Positions 17,401-27,369 of a stretch of DNA of 64,000 nt are shown here, in pieces; the stretch's first letter is position 1, and each line of letters opens with the position of its first letter. The notes below the pieces were generated by a model. That model was not told the origin of the DNA and made no database searches. It was given only the letters and a program-made list of their open reading frames with translations. This DNA is from Desulfatibacillum aliphaticivorans DSM 15576 (GTDB lineage Bacteria > Desulfobacterota > Desulfobacteria > Desulfobacterales > Desulfatibacillaceae). The position numbers and the translations under genes are program-made. Location: assembly GCF_000429905.1 (NCBI RefSeq), contig NZ_AUCT01000026.1, positions 45,991 to 109,990 of the forward strand, read 5' to 3'.

Positions 17401-20400
17401 GACTCTGACGAACGCTTCCGGCGGCGTGACCCTGTGCGGCAGCGGAACCATCAACCTGACGCTTAAAAATAACGGCAGGACCCACAACTATAACGTGGTG
17501 GCCACCCAGAACCTGGGAACCACGGGCCTGGAATACGTTCCTGGCAGCGCGAAGCTGAGCATCAACGGCGGCGGGGCCGTGGCCATAGCCGATCCCGACA
17601 TTTCGGGCGCCGACCTCACCTGGACTTCCGATTCCGGGCAGACCTATTATGTCGCCGCCCTGGAAGACATGAACATAGACGACATTTATGTCATCTCCTT
17701 TGAAGTCAACGCCTACGAGGGTTTCAACGCCAACCAGCTTATTTCCGCCACGGCCAATTGGGAGAAGCCCTGCGAACGCGACGGCGTGGGCACCGGCGTG
17801 GCGGGCGGAGCAGGCTTTGACGTACCCATCGATCGGCCCGAAATCACCGTGACGAACGCCGGTTGGAACGTCACGGCCGCCCAGCCCGAGGGAAGCCGCG
17901 CCAATACCGTGTACGGCGGCCAGGGCGACACGGTGGTCTGGCGGGTGGACATCGCCAACAATGGAACCTCGGCCGCCCAGAATGTGGAGATACGGGACGC
18001 CATCGGCGGTAATTTTGATCTCACGCGCTGGGCGGACAACGCGGGGTTCGCCGGGGCAGCCCCCTTTGCAGGCGGCGCGGACACCGACACCGGCTACCTG
18101 TCCATCCCGGATATTCCAGCCGGAGGGGATGTCACCTATTATTTCGAGGGAACCATCCTGGCGGACTGCAGCAACCAGACCAACACCGCTTATGTGCGAT
18201 GGGGCTGCGGAAACTCGCCCCTGACCGAGCCGGACGACGGCGACGACCCCGCTTACCTGGTGACCGTGCCCGATTTCAGCAACGCGGTCAACGTAACCCA
18301 GGCGATTACCAACCTGGCGGAAACCGCCGTGCCGGATGTCAACGGCAAGGTGGTCATTACCGTAACCAACGGCGGCGGTTCGGCCGAAAACCTGGTGCTC
18401 ACCAATGACTTGCCCACGGGCTTCAGCATTGATACATCGGCCTTTACGCCAACCCTGGATCATAACGGCGTATTTGTAGGCAACCCGACAGTCACAGGTT
18501 CGGCTACGGTTCCGATTTTCACCTTTGATCCTTTGTTGACGCTCCTCCGGTACGGAGAATCCGCCACCCTGACTTTCCAGATAGTCCAGACCGGCTCCAT
18601 TGATTCCAATGAAAACCAGGACGACCGCCAGGAAACCACCGGCGACGGTCTTGATCCTGCTTTTCCGGTCACCAGTAACAATGCGGTCACCCTGGATTAC
18701 GAAAACACCTGCGGCGCCGCTTTTAGCGCGACGGATAACGTCAGCGTCAATCCCCGCACCCCGGATCTGGATATTGATATCGACCCGGGCGTTTCCATCG
18801 TAAGAACCGTCAGCGGAACCGGCGATACGGAAACCTTTGCAATCCGGATCAACAACCGCGGCGACGCAGCGGCGCATAACGGAACCCTTACCGTGGACGT
18901 GGGCTCCGGTTTTACGGTAACCGGCAGCGGCGGCATGACCGACAATGGCGGCGGAAATTACACCTTGAGCCTGGCCTCCATCAACGCAGGGGCCAGCCGA
19001 ACCATCACATTCAATCTCACCGTTGCCAATGAAACCGATCCCCTGACCTTTCACGCTCAGGTGGAAGGCATGATAAAAGACGCTTCCGGCGCGGACATTG
19101 ATTTATACTCCTTGGACACCATCCGGGCCAGGGTCATCGGATTCCGTATGGACAAGTCCCTGGCTTCCACTACGGAAGCCGACTCGGTCGACCCCAAGGT
19201 GTTCATCGGCGAGGACGTGACCACGACCATTACGGCGACCTGGTTCGGCTTTGACGGCTTGGAAAACGTGTCCAATATTACCGTCACCGACGCCATCCCC
19301 GAGGGAATGGGGTATCTGACCCACGCAATAAACGATCCATACAGCAGCGTGGACAGTATATCCGGCGACACATTGCACGGCGACGGAAACCTGGTCTTCT
19401 CCCTGGCGGACAACAACGCCGCCGGAACCTTTTCCGTGGATGTCAATTCACGCGTTTTGAACGATGCCTTGAACAGCGAAGGCGCTCCCAATGTGGACGC
19501 CCATGACCTGACGGACACCGCCTCCGCCCAGTTCACCTATTTGGGGACCACATACAGCACTTCCACCACAGGCTTTACGGCCCTGGCGGACAGACAGGAG
19601 ACGGTCACAGTAAGCACCCCAAGCGTATCCGTAACCAAGCAGGTCCGTAACATGACCGAGGACTCTCCCTCGGGCGCTGGAAATTATGCGGGCTCGGTTT
19701 CGGCCAAGGCGGGCGACACCCTGGAATACTCCATCACTATCACAAACGCGGCGGGCCGCGCGCCAGCCTACGACGTGGAAGTATCCGACACGGTTAACGC
19801 CAAATTCCAGTTGATGAACATGGCTGTGGACGGATTGGATAACGACGGAGACAGCATTACGGACGGCGGGGATATTGGAGAGCAAAACTTTGGCGGTTAC
19901 GGCGCGGCTATTTCCTTTGACGATTCCATGAACGCCGCCCTGGACAAGTTGGACCCCACGGACAGCGTGACCTTCAAGTATCAGGTGTACGTGGGAACCA
20001 CGGTCAACCCCAACGAAACCATCCAGAACACGGCGACGGTCACCTACGACACATTGGACGAAGCCTCGGGCAGCCAGACAGGCGGTTTTGAAATCGCCAG
20101 CAGCTTGGCCGCGGGCGCCAGGGAATACACCGGTACGGACACCGCGGAACTGGATGTCGATCCGGTAGACGTGACCGGCTCCAAAGCCATCCTGGCCACG
20201 TCATACACGCCCATGGGCGCCGCCGCGCCCTTTGCCGGCCCCCAGGACGTGGTCATCGGCGAGGAAGTGCAGTATCAACTGAAATTCACCGTGCCGCCCT
20301 CCACTCTGGAAAACTGGGTGTTGGAAGACACCCTGCCCGACGGCCTGACGGCCATTGAAGGCTCAACCTTCGCCCTGCCCACGGGCGCCGCCCTGTTTAC

Positions 20401-23400
20401 GCCCGGTGGAAACATCGCCCCGGCCATCACAACCAGCGGCGGCCGGTCCGTTATCACCTGGAATTTTGGAGATCAGGTTTTGGATCCGGATGCAGGCGAG
20501 CAGACTATCACGATCAATTTCATCGCCCGGGTGGAAAACGTCGCCGGAAATCAGGCCGGAACCAATCTGAACAACACCGAGGCTGAAGTGCGTTACGAAC
20601 TCAACTCCGTACCCCAGACCGTGGAATTAGTGGACGTTAACCTGGTGGTTCGCGAGCCCGCCGTTACGATCACAAGGGAAGTGAGCCCTTCGACTGGCGT
20701 GGACGCAGGCGACAAGCTGACTGTATCCATCACCGTGGAAAACACCAGCACGGTCACCGCCCACAATGTACGGGTGACCGAAGACTTCACCGCCGAGGAT
20801 TTTAACTATGTCGCGGGAGAAGTGGGCGGGACCATCCCGGACACCGTGGACGAGTCCAACGCCGACGCCCCGTTTTATGTTTACGATACTCTAAATGCAG
20901 GCCAGTCCAAAACCTTCACCTATTCCATCTTGGTGGATACGGACGTTCAGCCCCAGGAAAACCTTAGCAACACATCCTATTGTTCCTGGACATCTCTGGC
21001 GGACGACTCCGTGGCTCTGAATGCGACTACCGGAACCATCGGCGCTGACGGCGCCGCTTTGGGCATGAGAAACGGCGACATTCCGGGCGACGGCGGCTTG
21101 AATGATTATGAAGACTTCGACGTGTTCAACGTCGCTCTGGACGTGGGTATAGACATCGGCGAAGTCACCGCAGTCAAGGCGGATGAAGGCCTTGTTGCGG
21201 GATTCCCTGAAAACGTGCCCGGTGCACGGCATGCTTTCTCCATCACCATTGATCTGCCCGAAAGCACGATCAACGATCTTGTGGTCACGGACCAGCTAAA
21301 CGCCGGCGCTGCGGGATTGGCGCTGGAAAACAATGCAACCTATGACGTGACCTACACCTTCACCGATATTCTCACGGTTAACGGCTCGGCGGCTGCCGGT
21401 TTCGCAGACAGCGGCGACGTGGAAGCCGCGCTCATTGCGTTTGCCGCCGACCAGGCGACCGGTACGGTTACCTGGAATTTTGGAACCGTGATTACGGACG
21501 AGGAAGACGACACTCCGGGCGGAGGAGTCAAGAATCCCCAAATCGTCATTAATTACGTAGCCCGCATAGACAACGTTGCGGACAACCAGGCCGGAACCGC
21601 CCACGAAAACCTGGGCACGGTCACCTACGATAACGGCGAAACCGCAGCGACCACTACAATCAACGCGGGCGCAGTCCCCTTTACGGTTCTTGAACCCCAG
21701 CTTACGGTGACCAAGGAAGGCCGGAACATCACCCGGGGCGACGGAGACTTCTCCTCCATGACAGCCCCGGACGCAGGCGACATCCTGGAATTCCGGGTTA
21801 CCATTGCAAACGGTAATACCAACGCCTTCACGGCTTACGATATCAACATCCAGGACTCCCTGCCCGAAGGCCTGGCCCTTACGGCCGATCTTCCTGTCGG
21901 CGATGTCTCCACCGCCCCGGACGTAACAGGCGACGGAACCGCCGGAAACGCCGAGACCCTGGTTTGGGGCCGCACCCAGGCAACGCCCTTGAGCATCGAC
22001 CTTGCCGCTGACTCCTCCATGCAGTTCACCTATCAGGTGGAGGTGCTTGGTTTTGTGGAGCCGGGCCAGGAATTCGCCAATACCGTGGATATCGACTGGA
22101 CCTCCCTGTCCGGCGCAAATGCTGACGAACGGGACGGCGCCGGCGGCGTGGATGACTATACGGATTCCGATTCGTTCACAACGACCAATAGAGACGACAC
22201 CACATTCGCCAAAGCCCGCACCTCCGACACATACGGCCCGGGCGACAACGACGTGCGCATAGGCGATTTGGTCACCTTCACCCTGACCATCGGCCTGACC
22301 GAAGGCGTGACAAGCAGCCTGGTTGTGGAAGACGCTCTTCCGGCAGGCCTGGCTTTTTACGACACCGTGTCCCTGAACGGCGACGCGGCGGCGCCTTATT
22401 CCAGCGCGAACAACTTTACTTATACCGATATTCCGTCCGGCGATACGCCTGCTACCGGACAGACCGGAACCGTGGCATGGACCATGGGCGACGTGACCAA
22501 CGCCAACGCCAACACGGCGGGCGTGGATACCTTCACCATTGTGTATCGGGCCAGGATAGCCGACGCAGTGGGCTTCGGGCTCACGCCGTCCACCCAGACC
22601 GTGTCCAACGCTGCGGATCTGAACTATGTGGAGTACGATAACTCGGCCCAGCAGTTAAGCGATTCCGTCAGCCTAGACATTGTGCAGCCGGTTCTGGAAT
22701 CCACCAAAGCCCTGGCGGTGGGGCAGACCGAACTGGTCAATCCCTCGGGAACCGTTTCGTACGAAATTACCATCACCAACACCGGCGACGCCGCAGCCTA
22801 TAACACGGTGGTCGCGGACACCCTGCCCGCAGGCATGAGGATGACGGCGCCGGCTTTTGTTTCGGCAACCTTGGGCGGAGCGCCGGTCGCCCTGGCGCCG
22901 CTTAGCTTTAACGCGGCCGCCGGATCGGTCTCCTGGACCCTTTCGGACGCCCAGGCCATCCTGCCCGGCGAGAGCCTGGTGATCGAATACCAGGCGACCG
23001 TGGACGATCGCGTGAAAGCCGGAACCGAACTGACCAACCAGGCCGGCGTGGTTTCCTGTTTTTCCAAGGAGAGCGCAGACCCGGACGAAAGAAGGCAATA
23101 TCCCGCTTCCGCCAAGTCGTCCGCCACGGTCACCGTGTTCGGCATGCTGTTTACGCCCAATCACGAGCAGACCACCCAGGCCGGAACGAGCATCCATTAC
23201 ATCCACCAGGTGGACGTTTACGCAGCCGGAACCACGGCGGATCTGTCCTTCAGCTCAGTTTCCTCCCAGGGGCTTGTCTGGACCGTTTACTACGACACCA
23301 ACGGCTCGGGCGCGCTGGACGCAGGAGACGCCAGATACACCAACGGAACTTCCTTTGCCACCGGAGAATACACCTTCTTCATGCGCACGGTGGTTCCCAA

Positions 23401-23899
23401 CCAGGTGACTGACGGCTGGAGCGACACGACGGTTTTCACAGCCAGCCTGCAATCCGGTCCCAATATCCAAACCCGCACTGTAACCGACATCACCCGGGTG
23501 GTTCTGACCGGCGATGAGGGCGCGGGCGAGGTCACGGCGGCCAAAGAAGCCGCCATCGACACGGATTGCGACGGCGATTTGTCGGACGAACTGGTCATTG
23601 ACGCAACCTACGAAATTTTGAAAGACGCCGAGCCCGGAGAATGCGCGATATACCGCATTACCTTCGCCAATCAGGGCACGGGAACCATAACCAACGTAAA
23701 GGTAGTGGACGACGTGGTGGATTACTCCACCTACGTGGGAGGGTCCGCCGAATTTGAAAACACCCCGGCGGGCCTTACGGAAACGGCAATCACAGAGCCT
23801 GCCGGCGGCGCCATGGGCACAGTGACCTGGACCTATGGCGGAAGCCTGGAACCGGGCCTGTCCGGCAGCGTGAAATACACCGTAAAAATTGATGAATAA
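14438..23899 (+). CDS. Giant secreted DUF11-repeat surface protein (3153 aa)
   Basis: Sec signal peptide at residues 1-22 (cleavage likely after VQA), then more than 3100 residues of consecutive DUF11-type Ig-like beta-sandwich repeats, recognised by patterns such as YxITITNTGDAAAYNxxVADTLPAG and SNTAxVxY. The N-terminal ~1430 residues carry cysteines in nearly every repeat, suggesting one disulfide per module; residues ~1430-2870 have only one cysteine that I can find. The protein is acidic and has loops like DNDGDS that may bind calcium. The last domain (from ~3040) has the paired motif DCDG...PGEC shared with two neighbours. No LPXTG, PEP-CTERM or autotransporter tail is present. It heads the cluster; a long stalk or adhesin is the likely role. 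The ribosome site is weak. Confidence 0.85.
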   Translation: MYRHVLMILMVVCVLATSVQAGPLTISQTIPDAFINDSIAGSQGQTYQLAASNPTALTSTNVAFSVDIPAGFSYVAGTLTNDAGLTPNVTAGDPFVIDFNEGLTLAPGDSINMTYRLATDCTAVPGQQLISVTANYDEPESPDSNSSLVTIKSGLIQADLIAVSPNPFNVEVGDTVQMTARISNEGEGSLFKIDFNANWGADFASPTLTGGTLAPTLSGDSYTVVTGEIPAGESREFTFELVVAGCDDLAIDVGAEDPCDPGTIYTDDNSPFLTLKQPNITIGTANASLDYCGTGDMVLTVQNLDNPAGTRGTAYNFSLSTSLPDNVNVDSVSAGWTHDGLGGFTLNGGSIAPGDTETLTIVLSDGTPCDGASGVFIFSPAYTNACGDPFAPPVVTAGYSTQAGPTIGLDMTHTPDGGDPERVFLNERVEFTITPSLTQADDWDGNIVITDVFPATLGGLSEVGSAVGIVDVDTDANTVTWTLTPAQAAASPSLTLEATTTDNACLAGDYISNTASITQARTDCGCDEADSDTARMYLQSKEPPAGVELDETKEILNTPAEGSFNVCPSSDVQYSVVLNFDAGSAGVWTNSYMQEDMQGGQVYVANSLEYDAGGGFVAVPGGNITSVSPLTVDLGFLTAVTGGDAVAGKSVTFQYELTVSNAALTPCEPTGSFLSETEVYVSQSTAGCSEAGGSRFFLGVQVPVSRAALDLGISLQTNSVSKSQPLTLAETSPVRVEVNKLTPWNANNVVVTVDTANYEYLKNPQYSGFGNQTPSVAHVGDELTFTFSNPLGAGHSGVITFDAVKTCSADYSISADLTFEDDCGVSCPDLVDGPPHSASDSPTVELQGDLRVNATPAQVQASSGELSWTFYITNKGSGTAYNVILTEELDKMFNYVSSTVDGAPAAPAEVNGGTTWDITWELGSLAPNQVAQVHVAAELTGLSCDFSNASTVKATYGFYDGSDTPVYTACETETAATVPIFTQPPSLMTLTNASGGVTLCGSGTINLTLKNNGRTHNYNVVATQNLGTTGLEYVPGSAKLSINGGGAVAIADPDISGADLTWTSDSGQTYYVAALEDMNIDDIYVISFEVNAYEGFNANQLISATANWEKPCERDGVGTGVAGGAGFDVPIDRPEITVTNAGWNVTAAQPEGSRANTVYGGQGDTVVWRVDIANNGTSAAQNVEIRDAIGGNFDLTRWADNAGFAGAAPFAGGADTDTGYLSIPDIPAGGDVTYYFEGTILADCSNQTNTAYVRWGCGNSPLTEPDDGDDPAYLVTVPDFSNAVNVTQAITNLAETAVPDVNGKVVITVTNGGGSAENLVLTNDLPTGFSIDTSAFTPTLDHNGVFVGNPTVTGSATVPIFTFDPLLTLLRYGESATLTFQIVQTGSIDSNENQDDRQETTGDGLDPAFPVTSNNAVTLDYENTCGAAFSATDNVSVNPRTPDLDIDIDPGVSIVRTVSGTGDTETFAIRINNRGDAAAHNGTLTVDVGSGFTVTGSGGMTDNGGGNYTLSLASINAGASRTITFNLTVANETDPLTFHAQVEGMIKDASGADIDLYSLDTIRARVIGFRMDKSLASTTEADSVDPKVFIGEDVTTTITATWFGFDGLENVSNITVTDAIPEGMGYLTHAINDPYSSVDSISGDTLHGDGNLVFSLADNNAAGTFSVDVNSRVLNDALNSEGAPNVDAHDLTDTASAQFTYLGTTYSTSTTGFTALADRQETVTVSTPSVSVTKQVRNMTEDSPSGAGNYAGSVSAKAGDTLEYSITITNAAGRAPAYDVEVSDTVNAKFQLMNMAVDGLDNDGDSITDGGDIGEQNFGGYGAAISFDDSMNAALDKLDPTDSVTFKYQVYVGTTVNPNETIQNTATVTYDTLDEASGSQTGGFEIASSLAAGAREYTGTDTAELDVDPVDVTGSKAILATSYTPMGAAAPFAGPQDVVIGEEVQYQLKFTVPPSTLENWVLEDTLPDGLTAIEGSTFALPTGAALFTPGGNIAPAITTSGGRSVITWNFGDQVLDPDAGEQTITINFIARVENVAGNQAGTNLNNTEAEVRYELNSVPQTVELVDVNLVVREPAVTITREVSPSTGVDAGDKLTVSITVENTSTVTAHNVRVTEDFTAEDFNYVAGEVGGTIPDTVDESNADAPFYVYDTLNAGQSKTFTYSILVDTDVQPQENLSNTSYCSWTSLADDSVALNATTGTIGADGAALGMRNGDIPGDGGLNDYEDFDVFNVALDVGIDIGEVTAVKADEGLVAGFPENVPGARHAFSITIDLPESTINDLVVTDQLNAGAAGLALENNATYDVTYTFTDILTVNGSAAAGFADSGDVEAALIAFAADQATGTVTWNFGTVITDEEDDTPGGGVKNPQIVINYVARIDNVADNQAGTAHENLGTVTYDNGETAATTTINAGAVPFTVLEPQLTVTKEGRNITRGDGDFSSMTAPDAGDILEFRVTIANGNTNAFTAYDINIQDSLPEGLALTADLPVGDVSTAPDVTGDGTAGNAETLVWGRTQATPLSIDLAADSSMQFTYQVEVLGFVEPGQEFANTVDIDWTSLSGANADERDGAGGVDDYTDSDSFTTTNRDDTTFAKARTSDTYGPGDNDVRIGDLVTFTLTIGLTEGVTSSLVVEDALPAGLAFYDTVSLNGDAAAPYSSANNFTYTDIPSGDTPATGQTGTVAWTMGDVTNANANTAGVDTFTIVYRARIADAVGFGLTPSTQTVSNAADLNYVEYDNSAQQLSDSVSLDIVQPVLESTKALAVGQTELVNPSGTVSYEITITNTGDAAAYNTVVADTLPAGMRMTAPAFVSATLGGAPVALAPLSFNAAAGSVSWTLSDAQAILPGESLVIEYQATVDDRVKAGTELTNQAGVVSCFSKESADPDERRQYPASAKSSATVTVFGMLFTPNHEQTTQAGTSIHYIHQVDVYAAGTTADLSFSSVSSQGLVWTVYYDTNGSGALDAGDARYTNGTSFATGEYTFFMRTVVPNQVTDGWSDTTVFTASLQSGPNIQTRTVTDITRVVLTGDEGAGEVTAAKEAAIDTDCDGDLSDELVIDATYEILKDAEPGECAIYRITFANQGTGTITNVKVVDDVVDYSTYVGGSAEFENTPAGLTETAITEPAGGAMGTVTWTYGGSLEPGLSGSVKYTVKIDE

Positions 23900-23914
23900 A
23901 GGCGGCGAAAGTCC

Positions 23915-26755
23915 ATGAAGCAAAAAATCACCCAGCAGCGTCGAATACAACGGGCATGGCTCCATGCCTCGGCCCTGGTGTTTTTGGTTGTCATGGGCCT
24001 GGGCCTCGCCCTGGCTGCAATGCCTGACGCGGGAACGAAAATCGTAAACCAGGGCTCTGTATTTTATACGGACGAAAACGGCGAGGACCGCCAGGCTTCA
24101 ACCAACCTGGTGACCCTGACCATCAGGCAGGTCTATGCGGCGAGCCTGGAAGGCGACCGTTCCGCCTACGCCTCTCCGGACGGAGAAGCCCTGATGTTCC
24201 ACACCCTCACTAACGAGGGCAACGGCCAGGACGTCTACTGCGTTTCCGTGGCGGAAGCCGCCGGAGACTCGGGCGACTTTGAACGGCTTCAGGTGGTTTT
24301 GGATGAAAATCAGAACGGCGCCGTGGATGACGACGAGGAAGTTCTGCACATTTCCGGCCAGGCCGGATACGGAACCGTTACCCTGGATAGGGGCTCTGCG
24401 GCTTCCTTAATCCTGGTGGGCAAGGTTCCCTTCGGCGCCGTGGACGCCCAGAATTACGGCGCTGTGCTGACTGTCCAGGCCCAGGAAGGGACCGGCGCCT
24501 GCCAGAACGGCGGGGTGACGGACGGCGGCGCCAACGCGGACGCCTCCGGCGACACCAACCAGGATACGGTTATCATCACCAACGACGGCGTCCTGTCCAT
24601 CACAAAAACCTCGGTCTACCAGGAAAACGGGGCAGGTACAGCTGACGACACAATCCTGTACACGGTCCAAATCGAAAACCAGGGCGCCAATGACGCCAAG
24701 GACATTGCGGTGACCGATGACCTCCCCACCGGGACGGCTTACCAGGACGCCTCTTTGGCGGTAAACGGCGACTGGACGACCAACGCCGGGGACGACGGAA
24801 ACGACGGATTGGACGGCCAGGAGCCCACCCACGACGCAGCGGTTCCCGGAACCATATCCGGCTTGATCGACCTGCTTCCTGCAGGCGATTCCGTGAGCTT
24901 TTCCTATGTGACGGACCTGGACGACGATCTGGAAGGCGGCGCCCTGATAAAGAACTTTGCAACCTGCCAGGGCGACCTGGATAACGACCCTTTAACCACA
25001 GAGCCGGAAGTCAAGTCAAACACCACGGAAGACGTTTTTCCTGCGGTCTACGGCGTTGAAATTGCCGACACCGGCGCAGGCGCTTTGGCGGGAGTAAACG
25101 ACGGCGGAGACGACGACGCGGCCAACGACAGCCAGTTGGTGGATCAGGCCGATCAGGGCGAGTCCGTCATCTTCACAAATATCGTCACCAACCAGGGCAA
25201 CCTGGAGGACAGCTTCAACCTGGCCGTCACTGCAACCGGTTTTCCCGCCGGGACCGTTTTTGTGTTCTACAATGCTTCGGGCGAAGTCCGGCTTTTGGAT
25301 ACAAACGGCGACGGAACTATCGACACCGGCCCCGTGGCTTCGGGCGCCTCGGTCAATGTAATTGTCAAAGCAGTGCTTCCCTCTTCCGCCTCATTAGGCG
25401 GGCCTTACACTGCAACGGTTACTGCGACCTCAGCCCTGGATCCCTCTGGCTTGCCGGCCGCGGACACGGTCACGGAAACCCTGACGACCATCGTTTCCAA
25501 CATCGTGGATATCGCCAACAGCAACCCGGCGCCCGGCTTCAACGACGGCGGGGTTGCCAATGCCGACACGCCTCCGGCTGTGGTCAACTCCCTTTCCGCG
25601 GTTCCGGGGCAAACCGTCATCTTCACCTTGTATGCCGCCAACGAAGGCAGCTTTCAGGACGATTACGAACTTTCCGCCTGGGCCGACGTAACAGGCTCCG
25701 TAGCGCTTCCCGACGACATCCAGGTGGAATTCACCCTGCCTGCAGGGGAAACCGTCACCCACACCGGCCCCCTGGATTCCGGCGAGGTTTTTTCCTACTA
25801 CGCCAAGGTCACCTCATCCCAGGACCGGGTCACGGGAGCGGTCACCATATTTTTTATGGTCAAATCGCCCGTCACCCTGGCCCAGGACGTTAAGGCGGAC
25901 CAGCTTGTGGTGGCGACGGACGAAAGCATTGCTCTAAGCCCCAATCAGCGTGCGCCCATCTATCCAGGTTCGGTGGTTCATTACGTCCATTTGCTTCAGA
26001 ACACGGGCAATACCCAGGAAGACGTAACCGTTTATGTGGAAAGCCAATCCCACCTGAGGAATGAACTGGAATACCCCACGGCCGCCCTGGGCTCCGAGGT
26101 TACCGCCTGGACCAAGACGGAAAACCTGAACATCGGCGACAACGTGGTGATTTACGATTCAAGCGCCGCCTCATGGATATCCGTCGCCTTGGTGGACGAC
26201 GGCTCCGGCGGCCTGGCCATTCCCATGGACCCGGGCGATCACACCAATATCCGGGTGCGCGTCCAGGCTACGCTTAACGAGGTGGAGTTCACCCGCGACC
26301 TGCTGGTCCTGAGGGCCGATGTGGCTGTGGGCTCTGCAACAGCCAGTGTGCTGGATATCACCACCGTCAACGGAACTCAACTGACCATCACAAAAACCGG
26401 CGCCGTGGATAACAATTGCGACGGAACGCCGGACACGGTCTTTGGCACCGGAACCCTGGAAGCGCTTCCCGGCGAATGCGTGATCTGGAAGCTGGAAGTG
26501 ATCAACCTGGGCCAAGAGCCCATCTGTCAGGTGGAGGTGCATGACGGCGCCGTGGCGTTCACCACCCTGGACGGGGCGCCGGCCATTATCTCCGAGCCCG
26601 CTCCCGGCGGAACAGGAAGCTGTGTAGTGAACGGCCAGGACTTTGATTGCACCGTAGGAAATCCCTACGACATTGATAACAACGGCGGGAGCGAATCTTT
26701 TTGCCTCCAGCCCGGAGAACAGGCGGAAATCCGTTTCCGCGTAAAGGTGGAATAA
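23915..26755 (+). CDS. Secreted DUF11-type surface protein (946 aa)
   Basis: A signal peptide with a long basic start (MKQKITQQRRIQR) and hydrophobic core ends near residue 34. The N-terminal module (~35-195) begins with NQGSVFYTDENGE and contains an EF-hand-like loop DENQNGAVDDDEE; the same module opens the 1002-aa and 1994-aa neighbours. A DUF11 domain follows, then a domain starting VYGVEIADTG with GVNDGGDDD and DTNGDGTIDTGP loops that is closely similar to one in the 1002-aa protein. The C-terminal domain has NNCDG...PGEC. The gene lies 15 bp after the 3153-aa gene and is surely in the same transcript. Probably a calcium-stabilised fibre subunit; function inferred. Confidence 0.8.
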   Translation: MKQKITQQRRIQRAWLHASALVFLVVMGLGLALAAMPDAGTKIVNQGSVFYTDENGEDRQASTNLVTLTIRQVYAASLEGDRSAYASPDGEALMFHTLTNEGNGQDVYCVSVAEAAGDSGDFERLQVVLDENQNGAVDDDEEVLHISGQAGYGTVTLDRGSAASLILVGKVPFGAVDAQNYGAVLTVQAQEGTGACQNGGVTDGGANADASGDTNQDTVIITNDGVLSITKTSVYQENGAGTADDTILYTVQIENQGANDAKDIAVTDDLPTGTAYQDASLAVNGDWTTNAGDDGNDGLDGQEPTHDAAVPGTISGLIDLLPAGDSVSFSYVTDLDDDLEGGALIKNFATCQGDLDNDPLTTEPEVKSNTTEDVFPAVYGVEIADTGAGALAGVNDGGDDDAANDSQLVDQADQGESVIFTNIVTNQGNLEDSFNLAVTATGFPAGTVFVFYNASGEVRLLDTNGDGTIDTGPVASGASVNVIVKAVLPSSASLGGPYTATVTATSALDPSGLPAADTVTETLTTIVSNIVDIANSNPAPGFNDGGVANADTPPAVVNSLSAVPGQTVIFTLYAANEGSFQDDYELSAWADVTGSVALPDDIQVEFTLPAGETVTHTGPLDSGEVFSYYAKVTSSQDRVTGAVTIFFMVKSPVTLAQDVKADQLVVATDESIALSPNQRAPIYPGSVVHYVHLLQNTGNTQEDVTVYVESQSHLRNELEYPTAALGSEVTAWTKTENLNIGDNVVIYDSSAASWISVALVDDGSGGLAIPMDPGDHTNIRVRVQATLNEVEFTRDLLVLRADVAVGSATASVLDITTVNGTQLTITKTGAVDNNCDGTPDTVFGTGTLEALPGECVIWKLEVINLGQEPICQVEVHDGAVAFTTLDGAPAIISEPAPGGTGSCVVNGQDFDCTVGNPYDIDNNGGSESFCLQPGEQAEIRFRVKVE

Positions 26756-26788
26756 TAAACCATGATCCGCTTTGTCAGGAGTTTTGCC

Positions 26789-27283
26789 ATGCGCAAACAA
26801 ATATCCAAAAGGACCCTCGCCCTGACGGCGTTGGCGATCTTGGCTATGTGCGCAACTGCTTTTGCAGGCCCTTTGGAAAGCCTGATGGAAACCCTTTTGG
26901 TGACAAAAGACGCCAAGGGCGCCGAGGTCCTCAAAAAAACCGACGCCGCTTATCCCGGAGACATTGTTGAGTACCGCACGACCTACCGGAATACCGGCGA
27001 CTCGGCCCTGAGCGGTTTGGTGGTGCAGGTTCCCGTGCCTCCCAATACGACCTACGTGGCCGGTTCGGCGACGTCCCTGGTCGTCCATGATCTTTTGATC
27101 AGCATTGACGGCGGATCGACCTGGGATGAAGAGCCCGTCAAACGCATGCGCCAAGGCGAGGACGGAGTAAAAAAGGAAATCATTATCGGTCCCGAAGAAT
27201 ACACGCACATCCGTTGGGTTCCCAAAAGCGTGATCCAGCCTGGCGAAGTGCAGGTGTTTCGGTGTCGTGTGAAAATCTCATAA
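26789..27283 (+). CDS. Short secreted single-domain DUF11 protein
   Basis: A 164-aa exported protein: signal peptide MRKQISKRT... with cleavage near AFA|GP (residue ~26), then one DUF11-like domain (KKTDAAYPGDIVEYRTTYRN, then PNTTYVAGSA). I prefer the ATG at 26789 because it has a CAGGAG ribosome site 8 bp upstream; an in-frame ATG at 26762 is weaker. It lacks the paired cysteines of its neighbours' last domains but shares the same ending strand (FRCRVKIS). It may be a cap, initiator or minor subunit of the surface structure. A hairpin follows the gene. Confidence 0.75.
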   Translation: MRKQISKRTLALTALAILAMCATAFAGPLESLMETLLVTKDAKGAEVLKKTDAAYPGDIVEYRTTYRNTGDSALSGLVVQVPVPPNTTYVAGSATSLVVHDLLISIDGGSTWDEEPVKRMRQGEDGVKKEIIIGPEEYTHIRWVPKSVIQPGEVQVFRCRVKIS

Positions 27284-27301
27284 ATAAAAATGCTAACTTT
27301 T

Positions 27302-27333
27302 AATCCCGGCCTCCTGCCAAGGCCCGGGATTTT
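27302..27333 (+). terminator. GC-rich hairpin between DUF11 genes
   Basis: AATCCCGGCC pairs with GGCCCGGGATT with one bulged C, followed by only four T. It could terminate part of the transcripts or protect the 3' end of the upstream mRNA, setting different levels for the genes on each side. Confidence 0.45.
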
Positions 27334-27369
27334 GCGCCAAAAAACCTTATTACACTACTGGAGGATGTT

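Noticed and set aside
16718..19054. A 778-codon open frame antisense to the giant DUF11 gene
   Set aside because: It lies fully inside a real gene with signal peptide and repeat structure. Its translation is Gly/Arg/His-rich without domains, a by-product of GC-rich codon use on the other strand. The same holds for other long antisense frames, such as 10185-11198 and 37208-38368.
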